DNA of 64,000 bases from Petrotoga mobilis SJ95 (GCF_000018605.1 NC_010003.1:1154501-1218500); one strand, 5' to 3'. Shown: positions 27,768-37,165, numbered from the stretch's first letter. The notes: generated by a model not told the origin, from the letters alone. Translations and numbers: made by a program.

Positions 27768-28991
27768 ATGAAGGAAAGTATAATTAAAAAAGTAGAAGAA
27801 TTAAAAGAAGAAATTATTGAAAGTTCAAAAAAGTTCATATCAATTGACTCTGTCAACCCACGTGCGGGAGGACCTGGAGAAAAGGAAGCTGCAGAATGGC
27901 TGGAATCTTTGATTAAAGGCTGGAATTTTGATGAAATTAAAAGATACGACGCTCCAGACGATGCTGTTGAATATGGATACAGGCCAAACATTGTTGCAAC
28001 CTATAAAGGTCAAAATCCACAAAGAACTATTTGGTTTGTAACGCACATGGACAAGGTACCTGCTGGTGATATCAAATTGTGGGAAACAGATCCTTTTCAA
28101 CCGGTAGTAAAAGACGGAAAGATTTTTGGAAGGGGAAGCGAAGACAATGGAGCCTCTTTAATATCAACATTATATGCCGTGAAAAGTATTATGGATTTAA
28201 AAGTGAGGCCAAAAAACAACATTGCCTTAGCTTTGGTTTCAGATGAAGAAACGGGTTCAGAATTTGGAATAAAATACTTATTAAAACAAGGATTATTTAA
28301 AGAAGGGGATTGGTTCTACGTACCAGATGCCGGGGAATCTGATGGAAGCTTCATCGAAGTTGCGGAAAAATCGATTATGTGGTTAAAAATAACAACTATT
28401 GGAAAACAAGGCCATGCATCTATGCCCAATATCTCCATTAACGCCCATAGAGCTGGTATGGATTTTGCAATTGCAGCGGATAAATATTTCCACGAAAATT
28501 ATAACCTACAAGACGACCTCTTTAATTATCCTTACTCTTCTTTTGAACCAACAAAGAAAGTATCAAATGTTGAAAATATAAATACCATTCCCGGCACTGA
28601 TATCATATATTTCGATGGAAGAATTCTTCCAAATTATGACGTTGAACAAATAATAAACAACCTTAAAAACCTGTCAAAAGAATACGAGAATAAATGGAAT
28701 GTCAAAATAATAATTGAAGGGGAACATATTGAAAAATCAACAAAACCCACTCCAAAAGACCACCCCTGTGTAGAAATGTTGAAAGAAAGTATAAGGGACC
28801 TTAGAAATATAGAAGCTGAAGTTGGTGGAATAGGTGGAGGTACCTGTGCAGCGATAGTCCGTGGGGCAGGGTTTCCTGCTGCTGTTTGGTCAACAATTGA
28901 TGGAACAGCACATCAACCTAACGAATACGTGAAAATTGACAATTTAATTAAAGATACCCAAGTTTTCGCATACCTTATGAATAATTTATAA
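27768..28991 (+). CDS. M20-family metallopeptidase
   Basis: 407 aa, dinuclear-zinc peptidase/deacylase. Metal and catalytic motifs: VTHMDKVP (His ligand and Asp), GRGSEDNG (bridging Asp), SDEETGSEFG (catalytic Glu and ligand), VPDAGES, and a C-terminal GTAHQPNE His. The dimerisation domain is inserted after IGKQGHASMP. SD AAGGGGG. It resembles the ArgE/DapE-like M20 proteins used in peptide or acyl-amino-acid catabolism; the substrate is not deducible. No biosynthetic cluster surrounds it. Confidence 0.87.
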   Translation: MKESIIKKVEELKEEIIESSKKFISIDSVNPRAGGPGEKEAAEWLESLIKGWNFDEIKRYDAPDDAVEYGYRPNIVATYKGQNPQRTIWFVTHMDKVPAGDIKLWETDPFQPVVKDGKIFGRGSEDNGASLISTLYAVKSIMDLKVRPKNNIALALVSDEETGSEFGIKYLLKQGLFKEGDWFYVPDAGESDGSFIEVAEKSIMWLKITTIGKQGHASMPNISINAHRAGMDFAIAADKYFHENYNLQDDLFNYPYSSFEPTKKVSNVENINTIPGTDIIYFDGRILPNYDVEQIINNLKNLSKEYENKWNVKIIIEGEHIEKSTKPTPKDHPCVEMLKESIRDLRNIEAEVGGIGGGTCAAIVRGAGFPAAVWSTIDGTAHQPNEYVKIDNLIKDTQVFAYLMNNL

Positions 28992-29029
28992 TTATTGTTT
29001 TTAGTCTTACAGATTATATTGGGGGTTGT

Positions 29030-29656
29030 ATGATGTATGTAAAATTATGGCAAAATGATACTTTTCAAGCAATTGAATATACCGAAACCTTGCAAAAAGC
29101 CTTTGATAAAATAAGCAGTGAAGAAGAAAATTTGGTCGTTGTGAGACGAGATGGGACTCTGTACAACCTCATTACTTTCAACGATATAACAACTACATTT
29201 TCTTCTTATGGCTTAGATACGAAATTAATAGAAATATTAGATCCTACCGACTCTTTTTTATTTGACACTGACTTATTAGAAGATGCTCTAGTTTTGATGT
29301 TAGAAAACAGAGCTAGAGTTTTACCCGTTGTTAACAATGAAATGCGCCCTGTAGGAATCTTTGGACTTTTTGAAGTTTTAAAAGCCTTTAAAACCATCTC
29401 AGCTATTGATGAAACAGGAACACGAGCTTTAATAAAGATAAATGACGTTCCTGGTGAACTCGGCAAACTCTTGAGCATATTTGCGAATCGAAAAATCAAC
29501 CTTCTCTCTCTAATGACCGCCAAAATAAGTGACGAAAAGAGAATGATCAGTCTCAAATTAGGCATTAAAAATATCGACCTCATTTCTGATATATTGGACG
29601 AAGAAAATATAGAGTATGAAGGTATATACGAAGAAAATGGAGACAAAGACAGGTAA
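29030..29656 (+). CDS. CBS-pair plus ACT domain regulatory protein
   Basis: 208 aa. Residues 1-120 contain two CBS-like repeats (LVVVRRDGTLYNLITFNDI and RARVLPVVNNEMRPVGIFG). Residues 130-205 form an ACT domain (ALIKINDVPGELGKLLSIFANRKINLLSLM). The layout resembles AcuB-type proteins, which sense adenine nucleotides and amino acids. No enzyme domain. An ATG at 29033 could equally be the start. Followed by the GC-rich repeat cluster. Confidence 0.8.
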   Translation: MMYVKLWQNDTFQAIEYTETLQKAFDKISSEEENLVVVRRDGTLYNLITFNDITTTFSSYGLDTKLIEILDPTDSFLFDTDLLEDALVLMLENRARVLPVVNNEMRPVGIFGLFEVLKAFKTISAIDETGTRALIKINDVPGELGKLLSIFANRKINLLSLMTAKISDEKRMISLKLGIKNIDLISDILDEENIEYEGIYEENGDKDR

Positions 29657-29660
29657 AAAA

Positions 29661-29757
29661 GCGGGGTGAAAGGGCGAAGCCCTCTCTACCTTTCCTTACG
29701 GGTGGGGAGCGGGGTGAAAGGGCAAAGCCCTACTCCACCTTTCCTTATGGGCGGGGA
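29661..29757 (+). repeat. GC-rich 48/49-bp tandem repeat, two units
   Basis: Two units, 29661-29708 and 29709-29757, start GCGGGGTGAAAGGGC and end GGGGA. They differ by a few substitutions and one indel. Each contains a small hairpin (AGGGC-GAA-GCCCT, or AAA in the second loop). They lead into the quadruplex-type repeat copy. The composition is sharply G-rich compared with the AT-rich flanks. Confidence 0.85.
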
Positions 29758-29778
29758 GCGGGGCGAAGGGGCGCTAAA
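29753..29778 (+). repeat. dispersed G-rich repeat, copy 1 (upstream of glgA)
   Basis: A 26-base element, GGGGAGCGGGGCGAAGG followed by GGCGCTAAA, identical to 58657-58682. With the preceding GGG it offers four G-runs of at least three. It lies 60 bases before glgA, in the same direction. Confidence 0.85.
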
Positions 29779-29838
29779 ACAAGTTTTTAGAATCTTTAAA
29801 GAAAAGACAGAATTACTCACTAGGAGGCGATACATATT

Positions 29839-31290
29839 ATGAAAATAGCTTACGTATCCTACGAAGTCTCTCCATTTGCTAAAGCTGGAGGCTTGGCAGA
29901 CGTAGCTGGAGCCTTACCAAAATATATTAAAAATGCAGGAGAAGATATATACGTTGTGATGCCTTTTCATAAAAACATAGAAAATAATTATGATATTTCT
30001 AAATTTGAGGTTGTAAAAACAGGCTTAATACCTGATTCTCATACACATAAATCTCCTTTCAGTGTTTATAAAAGTTATTTAGAAGGTTCCTCTGTAGTAA
30101 TTTATTTCATAAAAACCGATTCTCTCTATGATTCAAAAAACATATATGATGAAGAAAATATCTTTTTGAAGACTTCATACTTCTGTGATTCTGCTTTAAA
30201 AACTATAAAAGAATGCGAACCCGACACAAACGTTATCAACATAAACGACTGGCACACTTCTCTTATACCTGTATATCTAAAAACCCATTATTTACAAGAC
30301 AACATTTTAAAAAAGATAGCAACAATATTAACTATTCACAACATAGGTTATCAAGGACTTTTTAACCCTGAAGTATTAAATCAGGCTGGATTACCAAATT
30401 ACCTCTTCAACATGAACGCTCTGGAATATTATGGAAAAGTAAATGTGTTGAAAGGCGGAATTTTGTTCAGTAATATAATAAATACCGTGAGTCCCACGTA
30501 TGCAAAAGAAATACAAAGCGAAGAATACGGTTATGGGCTAGAAGGTATATTAAAGGTTCGATCTGAGGATTTGTTTGGTATATTAAACGGCATTGACTAT
30601 AGCATTTATGACCCCTTAAAAGATCCTCATATTTTTCATCCCATTGAATCATACGAAGACAAGTTAAAAAATAAAACAAGTTTACAGGAATACTTAGGGC
30701 TCACTAAGGATGAAAATATAACCCTGATCTCTTTTATTGGTAGGCTCTTTGAGCAAAAAGGAATCGATTTAATTTCAAAAATAATGGACTTATTGTTACT
30801 CAATGATATTCAATTTGTGCTATTAGGAACAGGAGATAAAAAATATGAAGAATACTTTGTTACGTTGACAAAGCTTTATCCTAAAAAGATATCCATAAAC
30901 ATAACCTTCGATGTTGATTTAGCTCAAAAGATATACGCAGGATCTGATATATTTTTGATGCCCTCTAAGTATGAACCATGTGGATTAGGCCAAATGTACT
31001 CAATGAGATACGGTACCGTTCCTGTTGTAAGATACACTGGAGGGTTGAAAGATACCGTCTCAGAATACAACCCTAAAGATAAAAAAGGAACAGGGTTTGG
31101 GTTTCATGAATACAAAGAAGCGGATTTATTATACACTTTAATGAAAGCCATATACTTTCACCAAAAAAGGAAAGATGATTGGACAAATATTTTTGAAAAC
31201 TGTATGAAAGAAGACTTCTCTTACGAAAAAACCGCCAAGAAATACATCGAATTATACAAAATTGCCCTTGACAAAAAACGAGGTTACTGA
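29839..31290 (+). CDS. glgA: glycogen synthase (ADP-glucose type)
   Basis: 483 aa, GT5 family. The N-terminal signature KIAYVSYEVSPFAKAGGLADV contains the substrate KxGGL motif; INDWHTSLIP and TIHNIGYQG follow. The C-terminal half has FIGRLFEQKGIDL and PSKYEPCGLGQMYSMRYGTVPVVRYTGGL, the donor-binding E-containing motif. It extends alpha-1,4-glucan from ADP-glucose. The SD is AGGAGG. glgC and glgB are not in the window; galT follows directly. Confidence 0.96.
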   Translation: MKIAYVSYEVSPFAKAGGLADVAGALPKYIKNAGEDIYVVMPFHKNIENNYDISKFEVVKTGLIPDSHTHKSPFSVYKSYLEGSSVVIYFIKTDSLYDSKNIYDEENIFLKTSYFCDSALKTIKECEPDTNVININDWHTSLIPVYLKTHYLQDNILKKIATILTIHNIGYQGLFNPEVLNQAGLPNYLFNMNALEYYGKVNVLKGGILFSNIINTVSPTYAKEIQSEEYGYGLEGILKVRSEDLFGILNGIDYSIYDPLKDPHIFHPIESYEDKLKNKTSLQEYLGLTKDENITLISFIGRLFEQKGIDLISKIMDLLLLNDIQFVLLGTGDKKYEEYFVTLTKLYPKKISINITFDVDLAQKIYAGSDIFLMPSKYEPCGLGQMYSMRYGTVPVVRYTGGLKDTVSEYNPKDKKGTGFGFHEYKEADLLYTLMKAIYFHQKRKDDWTNIFENCMKEDFSYEKTAKKYIELYKIALDKKRGY

Positions 31291-31291
31291 A

Positions 31292-32302
31292 ATGATGGAA
31301 TTGAGAAAAGATCCTATAATAAAAAGATGGGTTATAATATCTTCCGAACGATCGAAAAGACCCATGGATTTCAAAAAACAACAGCCAAAATCAGAAGACT
31401 CATTCTGCCCTTTTGATTATGGAAATGAATACAGTACCCCGGAAGAAATAATAGCCTTTAGAGATGCTAACTCTACTCCAAACTCCCCAGGATGGTGGGT
31501 TCGTGTTGTTCCAAATAAATTTCCAGCACTCCACTCTGAAAACGAACTCAAAAAACAAGGTATCGGGATATATGACCAAATGTCTGGCTATGGATATCAT
31601 GAAGTCATTATAGAAACTCCACAACATAACGCAAAATTTGCAGATATGCCAATAGATCAAATAAAAGAAATAATATGGGCTTACATAAAAAGGTTCCAAA
31701 CAATAAGAAAAGATAAAAGAATAAAATACGTTCAAATATTCAAAAACAAAGGAGAAGAAGCTGGTGCTTCCCTTTTACATCCGCACTCACAACTCATTGC
31801 TACTCCTATCGTTCCTATTACGATTAAATCCGAAATAGAAGGCTCCAAATCTTATTATGACTTTCGAGAAAGATGTGTCTATTGTGACATAATAAGCCAA
31901 GAGTTAAAGGACAAACAAAGGGTAGTTTTCAAAACAGATGAGTTCATTGTTATAGAACCTTACGCCTCCAGATTTCCATACGAAACATGGTTACTTCCAC
32001 TAAAACATTCACATGACTTCGGATCCTTAGAAAACAAACCGACATTAGTTGAAGATCTAGCAAAAACCATTTCTATTATAACCAAAAGGTTTGATAAAAA
32101 ACTCGACGATCCCCCATTTAATTTATTCATACACACTTCACCGTTTATAGACGGAGTGGAACTATATTATCATTGGCATATAGAAATATTACCTAGATTA
32201 ACTAATGTTGCTGGTTTTGAATGGGGTACAGGCTTTCATATAAACCATGTTTCTCCCGAACAAGCCTGCAGTGACCTTATAGAAGAAAAAGACATTCTTT
32301 GA
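31292..32302 (+). CDS. galT: galactose-1-phosphate uridylyltransferase
   Basis: 336 aa. The ATG at 31292 (or 31295) directly follows the glgA stop behind CGAGG; a TTG frame extension into glgA is rejected. Class I GalT: ELRKDPIIKRWVIISSERS, the active-site block LLHPHSQLIATP with the nucleotidyl-accepting His, CVYCD as the zinc-ligand pair and a C-terminal YHWHIEILPR. It exchanges UMP between UDP-glucose and Gal-1-P (Leloir pathway). galK and galE are not nearby. Confidence 0.93.
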   Translation: MMELRKDPIIKRWVIISSERSKRPMDFKKQQPKSEDSFCPFDYGNEYSTPEEIIAFRDANSTPNSPGWWVRVVPNKFPALHSENELKKQGIGIYDQMSGYGYHEVIIETPQHNAKFADMPIDQIKEIIWAYIKRFQTIRKDKRIKYVQIFKNKGEEAGASLLHPHSQLIATPIVPITIKSEIEGSKSYYDFRERCVYCDIISQELKDKQRVVFKTDEFIVIEPYASRFPYETWLLPLKHSHDFGSLENKPTLVEDLAKTISIITKRFDKKLDDPPFNLFIHTSPFIDGVELYYHWHIEILPRLTNVAGFEWGTGFHINHVSPEQACSDLIEEKDIL

Positions 32303-32319
32303 AAACGGGGGGGAACGAA

Positions 32320-34050
32320 ATGATAGACTTAAAAGATATATTTTACGAATTTTCTTCGAGAAATGCCTTGGAATTAATTAGAAAAATCTCTGGTTTTCAC
32401 AGAGCAAAAGGTAGCTTGGAATATTCCAAAGCGAGGGAGATAATTCAAAATTATTTGAAAAATTCAACTTTGCTTACCTTCCCTATGGACAAAACTTACA
32501 ACACATGGCAAAGTCCTCCAAGTTGGAATCTAAACGGAGGCTTTTTAAAATATCAAAATGGAAAATACATCGTCTCTGATCTTTCTCTAACACCTATCTC
32601 GGCAATATTCTTATCAGATAAAACTGACGGTGTAGAGAAACTGGAAGTCTTCGATGTAGGAAAGGGAGAAACAGAGGAAGACTACAAAAATTTTGAACCG
32701 GGAAATGCGGTATTGGCTGATGGTAATCCCACCCTAGTCTACCACTATGCTATAGAAAAATTCAACGCAAGATGTGTCCTCAGTTATTATATGAAAGCTC
32801 AAGACAAATCCATAGGAAGAACTCCGAATCTTTTACCTGATACCATTAATTATACTTCTTTCCCAAGTTTTAAAAATAAGTACGCCTATGGTTACGCATT
32901 ATCTTACGATCAATTTCAAGAATTAAGGGAAAAGCTTAAAAAAGAAAAAGTTTACATAGAAGCCTTTTTGGATGCAGATCAAGGAACAAATACCCTAGAA
33001 GTCTTACAAGAAAATATAGGTAAAGATACCGACCAACCAGCTATTATTTTAACTGCTCATCTGTGTCATCCAAAACCGGGAGCTAACGACAATGCAAGCG
33101 GCTCTGCACTACTGTCAGAAGTAATGAGAGTATTAGAAAAATTCCAAAATCACTTAAACAGAAAAATTATTGGTCTTTGGGTAGCAGAGATGTACGGTAC
33201 AGCTGCTTATTTAACAACAGAATTTCCAAAAAACGCTTATGTTATAAACTTAGATATGGTTGGGGAAGATCAATTTAAAACAGGATCAACTCTTAAATTA
33301 ACTCCTTCCCCTTGGGCAATACCATCTTTTTTAGGAGAACTTCTTTACGTGAACTTAGAATATCCTGCTTTTAGATTATCTTTCGAAAGATATTCAGGAG
33401 GTTCGGACCATTACATGTTTTCAGATCCAAACTTGGGAATACCGGCTGTGTCATTAACGAATTGGCCAGATAGGTATTACCATTCAAGTGACGACACGGT
33501 TGATAATTGTTCAAAAAATACCCTTGACTGGATAGGAAAAGCCGTTTTAAAAACTATCTACGACTTAGACAATATGAGTCAAGAAGTTTCGGCACAAGTA
33601 AAAGGCAAAATTATAAACAATCATTTCAAGCTAGCCAATGTTCAAAGCAAACTCATCACCAATTATGTAAATTATATGACGTACCTAAAACTACAGCAAC
33701 TCTCTAAATATGGAGACGTTGAAGAAGAATTAATTGAATTTTTTAAGGAAAAAATTGACTTTAATTTGATCCCTTCACAAAAAAGAAAGATAAGAAAAAA
33801 TATTGGGCCAATTTCTGATTCGTGGTACAATATCGAAGATATAAAATGGATGAACCAAGTTAGAGAAAAAGTACCTAACTTTAGAGATTTCTTAGATATA
33901 TTTTTGAACGTATTTGAACTAGGATTTTCAAAAGAAGAAGCTATTTTAATAGCAAAAGCAGAGTTGGGAATTGAGGAAGATTTAAAGGCAGAAGTCGAAC
34001 ATTATCTGCAAAGATTAAAAGAAGAAAAATTAATAGAAAGTAGCCTGTAA
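32320..34050 (+). CDS. M28-like aminopeptidase (DUF4910-type)
   Basis: 576 aa. The ATG at 32320 follows a G7 tract that serves as SD; an upstream in-frame TTG at 32299 has none. The central part is an M28-type zinc peptidase: LTAHLCHPKPGANDNASGSA (His and bridging Asp), AEMYGTAAY (Glu), NLDMVGED (Asp) and YYHSSDDT (His). An inserted PA-like domain precedes it. The C-terminal 160 residues form a helical, winged-helix-like tail. Cytoplasmic, no signal peptide. Substrate unknown. Confidence 0.82.
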   Translation: MIDLKDIFYEFSSRNALELIRKISGFHRAKGSLEYSKAREIIQNYLKNSTLLTFPMDKTYNTWQSPPSWNLNGGFLKYQNGKYIVSDLSLTPISAIFLSDKTDGVEKLEVFDVGKGETEEDYKNFEPGNAVLADGNPTLVYHYAIEKFNARCVLSYYMKAQDKSIGRTPNLLPDTINYTSFPSFKNKYAYGYALSYDQFQELREKLKKEKVYIEAFLDADQGTNTLEVLQENIGKDTDQPAIILTAHLCHPKPGANDNASGSALLSEVMRVLEKFQNHLNRKIIGLWVAEMYGTAAYLTTEFPKNAYVINLDMVGEDQFKTGSTLKLTPSPWAIPSFLGELLYVNLEYPAFRLSFERYSGGSDHYMFSDPNLGIPAVSLTNWPDRYYHSSDDTVDNCSKNTLDWIGKAVLKTIYDLDNMSQEVSAQVKGKIINNHFKLANVQSKLITNYVNYMTYLKLQQLSKYGDVEEELIEFFKEKIDFNLIPSQKRKIRKNIGPISDSWYNIEDIKWMNQVREKVPNFRDFLDIFLNVFELGFSKEEAILIAKAELGIEEDLKAEVEHYLQRLKEEKLIESSL

Positions 34051-34122
34051 AAACACTATCTATAAAGTCTTAAAGTTTTTAAAAACCATATATTTTTTAG
34101 ACCGGAGGAGGATTTATCTATT

Positions 34123-36309
34123 ATGTTCACAAAGACGCAGTTAACGCAATACACTACTTTGTACAGAAGTGGCAAACCTTTTAAAACTGGGGCGGTGATA
34201 GTTGACTTAGAAAGCAACGATTTCCAACAGAACGATACTATCCCGTATTTCCAAATTGAAGAAGAAAACAACAAAATAAATTTCATATACAAGATGTCAA
34301 AAGAAGATGTTGTATATGGATTAGGAGAAACTTTAGGGGCATTGAACAAAAGAGGTAAAATATACAGATTCTACAACACTGATGATCCTGAACATACCCC
34401 TGAAAAAATGTCTTTATATGGTTCTCACCCTTTTATGATCTTGGATGGAAAAAATACTTTCGGATTGTTCATTGATTATCCTTCCGAAATTATCTTTGAC
34501 ATAGGTTTTACAGATAAAGATATTTTAAAGATAACCGTCCCTTCAAAAGATTTTGATTTGTATATCTTTGATTCTGATGAAAAGCTATCCATAATAAAGG
34601 AATACTTTAATTTAACTGGAAAACCTTACATCCCTCCAAAATGGGCTTTTGGGTTTCAGCAATCAAGATGGAGTTACTTCTCTGAAGAGGAAGTTAGAAA
34701 TGTAGCAAAAAAATTTAGAGAAACGGGAATTCCTTGTGACGTCATTTACACAGATATAGACTACATGGATAGTTACAAGGTTTTCACTATAAACAAAGAT
34801 AAATTCCCTAACTACGAAGGGATGGTGAAAGACCTAAAAGAAATGGGAATAAAAGTTATACCGATCATAGACCCCGGGGTAAAAATAGAAAAAGACTATT
34901 CAATGTACGAAGAAGGCAAGGAAAAAGGATTTTTCTGTGTGGATGAAAACGGTAATGATTTTGTTGCAGCTGTTTGGCCAGGACCTACGCACTTTCCAAA
35001 CTTTTTGAACTCAGAAGTCAGAAGATGGTGGGGCAAGAAGTATAAGCTCTTTACAGATATGGGAATAAAAGGCTTTTGGAACGATATGAACGAACCTTCA
35101 ATATTTTATACCCCTAAAGGTTTAGACAATCTCATCGAACTGTTAAAAAGTTTGGAAAAAAATAAGGAAAATGCCGGTATAGAAGTTTTCTTGGCAAGAG
35201 AAACACTTTTGAAAATAGCTAATAACAGAGAAGATTATAAAAGCTTCTACCATAAATTAGACGATGGTAGTTTAATAAATCACGATATGGTTCATAACTT
35301 ATACGGATTCAACATGACAAAAGCTACTGCAGATGAGTTGAAAGAGTTATGCCCGAATGAAAGATACCTGCTACTCTCAAGAAGCAGTTATCCAGGCCTC
35401 CACAGGATGGCTTCAATATGGATGGGGGATAATAAATCTTGGTGGGAACACATGATTGTTAATATAAGAATGCTGCAATCTTTAAATATGATGGGATTTT
35501 TCTATACGGGAGCTGATGTTGGTGGCTTTGGAGCTGATTCATCTGCTGAATTAGTCATAAGATGGATGGAGTTAGGAGCGTTCACACCATTTTATCGAAA
35601 CCATTCTGCACTAAATACAAGGCCTCAGGAGCCTTGGCAGTTCGATGAAGAATCTTTGAACATCATGAGAGACATAGTGAGGCTCAGATACGCTTTTCTA
35701 CCGTATACTTACTCAGAATATATGAACTCCGTAAAAGAATCTGTTCCATTTGTAAAACCTTTATCTTTTGTATTTGAAGGCGATAGGGTGAAAGATATAG
35801 AAGATCAGTACATGTACGGAGAATCTTTGATGGTAGCACCCGTTTATGAACAAAACAAAAAGGGAAGATATTTACACTTGCCAGAAGTGAAGTGGCTTAA
35901 TTGGACAGCTTCTAAATACGAAGAAAGAAATATGAAAGTTTATGAACCGGGAGATTATTACATTGAAGCAGATTTAAATGAAATTCCTCTTTTCATAAAA
36001 GAGAATAGCTTGATACTTCTATCCGAGCCTATGAATTATGTTGGTGAAAAAGAAATTACAGAACTAACAGTCATTGGTTTGGTTAGCGATCACGCTGTTT
36101 ACAATTATTATGATGACGATGGAACCACTTACAATTTCACAAAAGGAGAGTTTGGTAATTTAATAATAGATATAACAAAAGCAGACAACGATTTCAAAAT
36201 AGATGTGAAATCCTACGACCCAGTAAATATTTTGAAAATAAAAAAGATCCATTTCGAAATATACGACAGTGATGGAAGTGTCATCAAAAAAGATATGATC
36301 ATCGGATAG
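34123..36309 (+). CDS. GH31 family alpha-glucosidase
   Basis: 728 aa. Retaining glycosidase with the nucleophile in KGFWNDMNEPSIF and the acid/base region FYTGADVGGFGADSS; IDYMDSYKVFT and RNHSALNTRPQEPW shape the subsite. N-terminal beta-sandwich and C-terminal sheet domains complete the usual layout. No signal peptide, so it acts on imported oligosaccharides or glycogen, fitting the glgA/galT neighbours. Its last codons (ATC GGA TAG) are supplied by the 3' end of the inverted group II intron relic; without it the protein would stop two residues earlier at TAA. Confidence 0.93.
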   Translation: MFTKTQLTQYTTLYRSGKPFKTGAVIVDLESNDFQQNDTIPYFQIEEENNKINFIYKMSKEDVVYGLGETLGALNKRGKIYRFYNTDDPEHTPEKMSLYGSHPFMILDGKNTFGLFIDYPSEIIFDIGFTDKDILKITVPSKDFDLYIFDSDEKLSIIKEYFNLTGKPYIPPKWAFGFQQSRWSYFSEEEVRNVAKKFRETGIPCDVIYTDIDYMDSYKVFTINKDKFPNYEGMVKDLKEMGIKVIPIIDPGVKIEKDYSMYEEGKEKGFFCVDENGNDFVAAVWPGPTHFPNFLNSEVRRWWGKKYKLFTDMGIKGFWNDMNEPSIFYTPKGLDNLIELLKSLEKNKENAGIEVFLARETLLKIANNREDYKSFYHKLDDGSLINHDMVHNLYGFNMTKATADELKELCPNERYLLLSRSSYPGLHRMASIWMGDNKSWWEHMIVNIRMLQSLNMMGFFYTGADVGGFGADSSAELVIRWMELGAFTPFYRNHSALNTRPQEPWQFDEESLNIMRDIVRLRYAFLPYTYSEYMNSVKESVPFVKPLSFVFEGDRVKDIEDQYMYGESLMVAPVYEQNKKGRYLHLPEVKWLNWTASKYEERNMKVYEPGDYYIEADLNEIPLFIKENSLILLSEPMNYVGEKEITELTVIGLVSDHAVYNYYDDDGTTYNFTKGEFGNLIIDITKADNDFKIDVKSYDPVNILKIKKIHFEIYDSDGSVIKKDMIIG

Positions 36310-36438
36310 GAGGTAGATAATTAATTTATCTACCTTCTCCCACACTACAGTAGGTACCGTTGCCTTCGACTAGTGGTTCCCGCTACCTGACCCACAGCGG
36401 ACTTTCACCACTTAGCTATTGCCCCATGCTGGGTGCAC
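36301..36438 (-). mobile_element. group IIC intron relic (internally deleted)
   Basis: Read on the minus strand, the element begins GTGCACCCAGCATGGGG and continues with GGTGAAAGTCC and GAAGGCAAC, the pattern of domain I at the 5' end of bacterial class C introns. It then jumps to CGGTACCTACTGTAGTGTGG, which resembles the 3' half of domain V. A domain VI-like hairpin follows (GGTAGATAA/TTATCTACC) and the end CCTATCCGAT, with an A seven bases from the terminus as candidate branch point. The reverse-transcriptase gene, most of domains I-IV and the catalytic 5' half of domain V are missing, so it cannot splice. It sits directly after a terminator stem. Confidence 0.78.
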
Positions 36439-36477
36439 TAATAAAAGTCGGTAGATTCGATCTCCCGACTTTTATTA
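36439..36477. terminator. bidirectional terminator between the GH31 and SHOCT genes
   Basis: Perfect 13-bp stem TAATAAAAGTCGG (36439-36451) with its complement (36465-36477); the loop can form a further AGAT/ATCT mini-stem. Ends the minus-strand SHOCT gene and is the insertion site of the intron relic. Confidence 0.88.
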
Positions 36478-36496
36478 TTTAAATATTACTTAAATA

Positions 36497-36724
36497 TTAC
36501 TTTAAATCTTTTTTCCTGGTCAAATACTCTTCTCTGGAAATCCGCCCCAGAGCATATTCTTGTTTGAGAATGTCTAGAGCATTATAGCTGCTGCGTTTTT
36601 TGTTTGCCCTAAACAATAGCACAACTACCGTTGCAAGCAATCCCCAGAAAAGCAAAGGTATAATCCACCAATATCCACCTAGAATACTCTGACCATAAGC
36701 ACCCCACAGATAACAATATCCCAT
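36497..36724 (-). CDS. small membrane SHOCT-domain protein
   Basis: 75 aa. The ATG at 36724 has GAGAGGAG at suitable spacing; the GTG nine bases upstream lies too close to it. One hydrophobic helix (WWIIPLLFWGLLATVVVLLF) follows an aromatic N-terminus. The C-terminus is a SHOCT motif (LDILKQEYALGRISREEYLTRKKDL). SHOCT segments occur at the ends of many small membrane proteins and are thought to mediate oligomerisation or binding; the function is unknown. Confidence 0.75.
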   Translation of the reverse strand: MGYCYLWGAYGQSILGGYWWIIPLLFWGLLATVVVLLFRANKKRSSYNALDILKQEYALGRISREEYLTRKKDLK

Positions 36725-36809
36725 AATATACACTCCTCTCCAGAAATCTATTTACTCATGCTCCTCATAGTCAAGCCCTTTTGTCCCTACAACCTTTATT
36801 TTTTTAATC

Positions 36810-37052
36810 CTATTTCAAGTCTTTTATTATCTGATCAAATTCTTCCTTGCTTATTTCACCTCTAGCATAACGCTCTTTAGCGATCTCTTCAGCTCTATCA
36901 ACTTGATGAGGAAAGTCATTATTATTGTTGTGATATGAACTCGAATTATCGTCATTCTTATTATTAATAAAATAAATCGCTGCTATGATAATTATTATCA
37001 AGAAAATCAAAGAAAATCCTCCCCACATCATTCCCAAACCGAATCCCATCAT
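36810..37052 (-). CDS. small membrane SHOCT-domain protein (Met/Gly-rich N-terminus)
   Basis: 80 aa, ATG nine bases after AAAGGAG. N-terminus MMGFGLGMMWGGF, one TM helix (LIFLIIIIIAAIYFI), a polar Asn/Asp/His linker, and a C-terminal SHOCT motif (AEEIAKERYARGEISKEEFDQIIKDL). Paralogue of the next minus-strand gene, 85 bp downstream, and probably cotranscribed. Met-rich SHOCT miniproteins are often found near metal-responsive genes, which fits the palindromes upstream, but no metal ligand set is certain. Confidence 0.75.
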   Translation of the reverse strand: MMGFGLGMMWGGFSLIFLIIIIIAAIYFINNKNDDNSSSYHNNNNDFPHQVDRAEEIAKERYARGEISKEEFDQIIKDLK

Positions 37053-37165
37053 AATTTATCACTCCTTTCCAAATTATTGTAACTTTTTATAGCTGCATCA
37101 ATTTAACCACGCACTGTTTTAAGTTTTCTAAGAATCTTTTCGTGTTTCATAAAATTGTCTCTTTT

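Noticed and set aside
29661-29778. Possible CRISPR array
   Set aside because: Only two and a part units, directly abutting without unique spacers, and no cas genes.
36342-36438. Possible tRNA or riboswitch on the minus strand
   Set aside because: No cloverleaf or known aptamer fits, whereas the 5' end, the terminator-adjacent site and the domain VI-like 3' end all fit a class C group II intron.
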